From Antilocapra americana (taxonomy: Eukaryota > Chordata > Mammalia > Artiodactyla > Antilocapridae), in the NCBI GenBank assembly GCA_007570785.1, contig ML664152.1, forward strand, positions 5,512,683 to 5,576,682: a stretch of 64,000 bases of DNA, read 5' to 3'. The stretch's first letter is position 1. Each line of letters begins with the position of its first letter. A program made the position numbers and the translations under genes. The notes beneath the pieces are model-generated. The model ran no database searches and had not been told where the DNA came from. It saw nothing but the letters and a program-made list of their open reading frames with translations. Positions 59,845 through 64,000 of this stretch are shown piece after piece.

Positions 59845-60214
59845 CGAAGTAAGCCAGAAGCAAAAACAACAATACAGTATATTAACACATATATATGGAA
59901 TTTAGAAAGACGGTAATGAGAACCCAGCATGTGAGACAGCAAAAGGAACGCAGATGTATAGAATAGACTCGTGGACTCTGTGGATGAGGGAAAGGGTGGG
60001 ATGATATGGGAGAATGGCATTGAAACATGTTAATTATCATATGTGTAATCAATCGGCAGCCCAGGATTGATGCTCGGGGCTGGTGCAGCGAGATTTCCCC
60101 GGGGGGAGGGAGGAGGGAGGGGGGTTCTGGAGGGGGAGCATATGTAAACCCATGGTGATATCATGTCATTGTTTGGCAAAACTAATAAAAAAATAAATAA
60201 GTATTAAAAAAAAA
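59845..60214 (+). mobile_element. Ruminant L1 3' end nested in BovB
   Basis: 5'-truncated L1 3' UTR (GTGGGATGATATGGGAGAAT, CATATGTAAACCCATGG) with an A-rich tail. Imperfect 14-bp duplication GAAAAG[C/A]AAAGGAG at 59831-59844 and 60215-60228; BovB resumes directly after it. Confidence 0.93.
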
Positions 60215-60248
60215 GAAAAGAAAAGGAGAACAGGAAAGATATACCCAT

Positions 60249-60929
60249 TTGAATGCAGAGTTCCAAAGAATAGCAAGGAGAGATAAGGAAGCCTTCCTCA
60301 GCGATCAATGCAAAGAAATAGAGGAAAACAATAGAATGGGAAAGACTAGAATTCTCTTCCAAAAAATTAGAGGTACCAAGGGAACAGTTCATGCAAAGAT
60401 GGGCTCAATAAAGGACAAAAATCATATGGACTTAACAGAAGCAGAAGATATTAAGAAGAGGTGGCAAGAATACACAGAAGAATTGTACAAAAAAGGTCTT
60501 CATGACCCAGATAATCACGATGGTGTGATCACTAACCTAGAGCCAGACATCTTGGAATGTGAAATCAAGTGGGCCTCAGAAAGCATCACGATGAACAAAG
60601 CTAGTGGAGGTGATGGAATTCCAGTTGAGATATTTCAAATCCTGAAAGATTACACTGTGAAAGTGTTGCACTCAATATGTCAGCAAATCTGGAAAACTCA
60701 GCAGTGGCCACAGAACTGGAAAAGGTCAGTTTACATTCCTATCCCAAAGAAAGGCAATGCCAAAGAATGCTCAAACTACCACACAATTGCACTCATCTCA
60801 CATGCTAGTAAAGTAATGCTTAAAATTCTCCAAGCCAGGCTTCAGCAATACGTGAACCATGAACTTCCAGATGTTCAAGCTGGTTTTAGAAAAGGCAGAG
60901 GGACCAGAGATCAAATTGCCAACATCTGA
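60249..60929 (+). pseudogene. BovB reverse transcriptase N-terminal fragment
   Basis: A 226-codon frame with typical BovB sequence (ESITMNKASGGDGIPVEIF, WKRSVYIPIPKKGNAKECS, DVQAGFRKGRGTRDQIANI), stopped by TGA at 60927-60929. The catalytic YADD lies 350 bp further at 61283-61294 in a separate frame (61172-61375). Not functional. Confidence 0.9.
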
Positions 60930-62611
60930 TGGATCATCGAAAAAGCAAAAGAGTTCCAAAAACACATCTATTTCTGCTTTCTTGACTATGCCAAAGCCTT
61001 TGACTGTGTGGATCACAATAAATTGTGGAAAATTCTGAAAGAGGTGGGAATACCAGACCACCTGACCTGCCTCTTGAGAAACCTGTGTGCAGGTCAGGAA
61101 GCAACAGTTAGAACTGGACATGAACAACAGACTGGTTCCAAATAGGAAAAGGAGTATGTCAAAGCTGTATATTGTCACCCTGCTTATTTAACTTTTATGC
61201 AGAGTACATCATGAGAAATGCTGGACTGGAGGAAGCACATGCTGGAATCAAGATTGCCAGGAGAAATATCAATAACCTCAGATATGCAGATGACACCACC
61301 CTTATGGCAGCAAGTGAAGAAGAACTAAAGAGCCTCTTGATGAAAGTGAAAGCAGAGAGTGAAAAGTTGGCTTAAAGCTCAACATTCAGAAAACTAAGAT
61401 CATGGCATCTGGTCCTATCACTTCATGGCAGATAGTTGGGGAAACAGTGGCTGACTTTATTTTTGGGGGCTCCAAAATCACTGCATATGGTGATTGCCAC
61501 CATAAAATTAAAAGACACTTACTCTTTGGAAAGTTATGACCAACCTAGACAGCGTAGTAAAAATCAGAGACATTACTTTGCCAACAAAGGTCTGTATAGT
61601 CAAGGCTGTGGTTTTTCCAGTAGTCATGTATGGATGTGAGAGTTGGACTATAAAAAAAGCTCAGAGCTAAAGAATTAACGCTTTTGAACTGTGGTGTTGG
61701 AGAAGACTCTTGAGAGTCCCTTGGACTGCAAGGAGATACAACCAGTTCATCCTAAAGGAGATCAGTCCTGGGTGTTCATTGGAAGGACTGATGTTGAAGC
61801 TGAAACTGCAATACTTTGGCCACCTGATGTAAAGAGCTGACTCATTGGAAAAGACCCTGATGATGAGAAAGATTGAGGGCAGGAGGAGAAGGGGATGACA
61901 GAAGATAAGATGGTTGGATGGCATCACCTACTCGATGGACATAGGTTTGGGTAGACTCAGGGAGTTGGTGATGGACAGGGAGGCCTGGGGTGCTGCGGTT
62001 CATGGGGTCACAAAGAGTCGGATACAACTGAGCAACTGAACTGAACTGAAGACATTTAGTATCATGTATATGCTGATGATATCCACATTCATATCTTTAT
62101 CAAAGACTTCCCCTCTGAGCTCAAATTCAGCCCTTCGAAACCAACTGCATACTCATCATCTCTTCTTAGAGGTTTTTGAGGTCTCTCAGACCCTAATCTG
62201 AACTCCTTGATCCTTCTCCCCACACCTGCTCCTGTCTCAGTATCTGTCATCCACATTGAGCATCACTAGAGAACCACTGCTCAGGATGAAAACCTTGTAG
62301 TCAGCCTTGATTGTTCTTCTTCCTTTATATCTCATATCCAATCCCCTAGTATGTCCTAGTGACTCGACACTCAGAATACAACCATTTCATCCATTTCCAT
62401 TTGAATTCAAGCTAGTTGTCTTCTTGCTTGCTTGTTTCTGGTCTCTCCAACAATCTGCTAACTAGTCTCTCAGCTTCCACTACTGCTTTCAACAGTTGGA
62501 GGTCCACGAACTAGCCAGAGGGACCTCTTTGAATTTTAAATCAGGTCTTGTAACTCCTCTGCTCAAAACCTGTAGGAATATCCCATCACCCCTAAAATAA
62601 ACTCAGTATCC

Positions 62612-62871
62612 TTGTTGGTGTTCAGTCCCTCAGTTGTATCCGACTCTTTCCAACCCCATGGACTGCAGCACTCCAGGCTTCCCCTGTCCTTCACCATCTC
62701 CTGGAGCTTGCTCAAACTCCTGTCAATTGAGTCAGTGATGCCATCCAACCATCTCATCCTCTGTCAACCCCTTCTCCTCCTGCCTTCAATCTTTCCCAGC
62801 AGCAGGGTCTTTTCTAATGAGTTGGATCTTTGCATTAAATGGCCAGAGTATTGAAGCATCAGCATCAGTCC
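62612..62871 (-). mobile_element. BovB LINE, 3' end, nested in L2
   Basis: Reverse BovB terminus with TGTATCCGACTCTTTCCAAC and AGCAGCAGGGTCTTTTCTAA. Confidence 0.9.
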
Positions 62872-63030
62872 TCGACCAACAGCCAGGATTCATCCTTACT
62901 ATACCCTAAAAGGCCTTGTGTGGTTTGACTCTGGCTGGCCACACCATACCCACCTCATTTCAGCCACACCGGCCTTCTGGCTTTTTCTCCAGCATTATGA
63001 GCTTATCTTATATCAACAAGTTTCACTACT

Positions 63031-63570
63031 GCTTTTTTTTTTAATTGGGGTATTTACAGTGTTGTAGAGCAGAGTGAATCAGCTGTATGTATACATATAT
63101 CCCCTCCCTCCTGGGTCTCTCTCCCCCCTTCCCCATCACACCCATCCAGGTCATCACATAATAACAAACTGAGCTCCCTGTGCATAGAGCAGCTTCCTTC
63201 TAGCTACCTGTATTATGCATAGTAGTGTATACATATCAATCCTAATTGCCTAATTTAGCCTACCTTCCCCATCCCCCTCTGTGTTCCATTCTCTGTATCT
63301 GTGTCACTATTCCTGACCTGCAGCTAGGTTAATCTGCACCATTTTTCTAGATTCCACACACATGAATTAATATACTATATCTGGTTTTCTCTTTCTGACT
63401 CACTTCACTCTGTATGACAGACTCTAGGTCCACCCACATGTCTAAAAATGACCCAGTTCTGTTACTTTTTATGGCTAAGTAATATTCCATTGTATGTGTG
63501 TACCACACCTTTATCCATTCCTCCGTCAATGGACATTTAGGTTGCTTCCATGTCCTGGCTATTATAAATT
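63031..63570 (-). mobile_element. L1 LINE 3' end, nested in L2
   Basis: Reverse L1 3' UTR plus ORF2 tail (GAGTGAATCAGCTGTATGTA, TAAGTAATATTCCATTGTAT). The left flank TTCACTACTGCTTTTT and right flank TTCACTGCTTTTT look like a slightly altered target duplication. Confidence 0.88.
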
Positions 63571-63740
63571 CATTCACTGCTTTTTCTTCCTGGAATGTTC
63601 TCCCCTAGGCCTTTTATGCTCTGTTTTCTTATTTCATTCAGTTTTCTGCCCAAATATCACCAGCTAAGAGAGGCCTCCCATTTAGTCTAAAATAAAGTGG
63701 CCTTCTTGTTCATTCTGTTTCTCCTTGTGCTCTGTGTTTC

Positions 63741-64000
63741 TTCATAGTAACTTTGGAATAACATGGTGATTTTTTTGTTAGTCATCTTATCTATTGTGAT
63801 CACCTGGAAGAGTTACTAAAGAATTCAGGTGCCCAGTACGTATTTACTGAATAAATAATCAAGTATTGAATGCTATTTGGAGGGGTGTGACTCTTATGGG
63901 CCTGAAGTCATTGCTCTTTCCTTAATTCTGCTTTTATTTTTCTCCTGATGGACTGACAGTTCTTTTTGGTATACCAGGTTTTCTTCATGTGGAAGATCTG
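63741..64000. other. Unidentified intronic DNA at window edge
   Basis: AATTCAGGTGCCCAGTACGT ... TTACTGAATAAATAATCAAG may be L2 or MIR tail; nothing else recognised. Confidence 0.35.

Larger units (their letters stand above)
59048..62055 (+). mobile_element. BovB LINE, near-complete ORF2, nested in L2
   Basis: Endonuclease remnant with GDWNAKVG (about 59260) and GSDH (about 59540), then reverse transcriptase, then the 3' UTR ending GAGTCGGATACAACTGAGCA. It is disabled: stops near 59208, 59548, 60927 and 61142, a frameshift near 61370, and an L1 insertion at 59845-60214. About 2.6 kb of BovB remains. Confidence 0.92.
58690..63740 (+). mobile_element. Ancient L2 LINE, heavily interrupted
   Basis: L2 coding pattern at 58700-59045 (GACAAGGTCACCTATGACCT, CTCAGCCCTCTCCTCTCC), at 62056-62611 (reverse transcriptase motif YADD at 62069-62080; CTGCTCAAAACCTGTAGGAA) and at 62872-63030 and 63575-63740 (CAGCCACACCGGCCTTCTGG, AAGAGAGGCCTCCC). 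The pieces collinear with L2 are separated by three younger insertions. Confidence 0.7.
36843..64000 (+). other. DSCAM: DSCAM intron 1 (5' portion)
   Basis: Runs from the GTGAGC donor at 36843 to the window edge. No second DSCAM exon (first Ig domain) is visible in any frame. DSCAM is known for very long introns, so an intron of more than 27 kb is expected. Individual contents are listed separately. Confidence 0.8.

Noticed and set aside
60249..60929. Active BovB element
   Set aside because: Stops, a frameshift and an L1 insertion break the coding sequence in several places.

Overview
The window is nuclear DNA of a ruminant, most likely a bovid (cattle, buffalo, sheep or goat). It carries many Bov-tA/Bov-A2 tRNA-derived SINEs, BovB LINEs, CHR-type SINEs and ruminant-type L1 3' ends, a combination seen only in ruminants. 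It is a gene-poor, repeat-rich stretch with one recognisable protein-coding exon.

The gene is DSCAM (Down syndrome cell adhesion molecule), read on the + strand. Its first coding exon ends at 36842: an ATG at 36800 opens a 14-residue hydrophobic stretch that I recognise as the DSCAM signal peptide, followed by a phase-1 splice donor. The exon sits in a CpG island interrupted by a 400-base run of N (36356-36755) just upstream of the start codon. Everything to the right, at least 27 kb, is the start of the very large first intron. Everything to the left is 5' flank.

Layout. 1-2300: a solo LTR, then a second CpG island (about 1320-1975) that contains a 141-bp block almost identical to the left edge of the DSCAM exon-1 island, 34.8 kb away. 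2300-33300: intergenic DNA dominated by repeats, including a nested L1 complex (8.5-14.1 kb), LTR-like fragments (15.2-16.3 kb), many SINEs and a pyrimidine-rich minisatellite (28.5-29.2 kb). 33300-46250: about 13 kb around exon 1 with no BovB, Bov-tA or CHR insertion that I can see; it also holds a third CpG island in intron 1 (about 40965-41735). 46250-64000: repeat-rich intron, with an L1 insertion carrying non-L1 sequence at its 3' end (51.0-51.7 kb), several BovB copies, and a nested L2/BovB/L1 mosaic (58.7-63.7 kb).

The points most worth checking are the duplicated promoter/5'-UTR block with its adjacent assembly gap, the L1 3' transduction (or template-switch chimera), the insertion-poor zone around exon 1, and the intronic CpG island. 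Repeat families and boundaries were assigned by eye from remembered consensus patterns; boundaries are usually good to about 10-30 bp unless target-site duplications are given.
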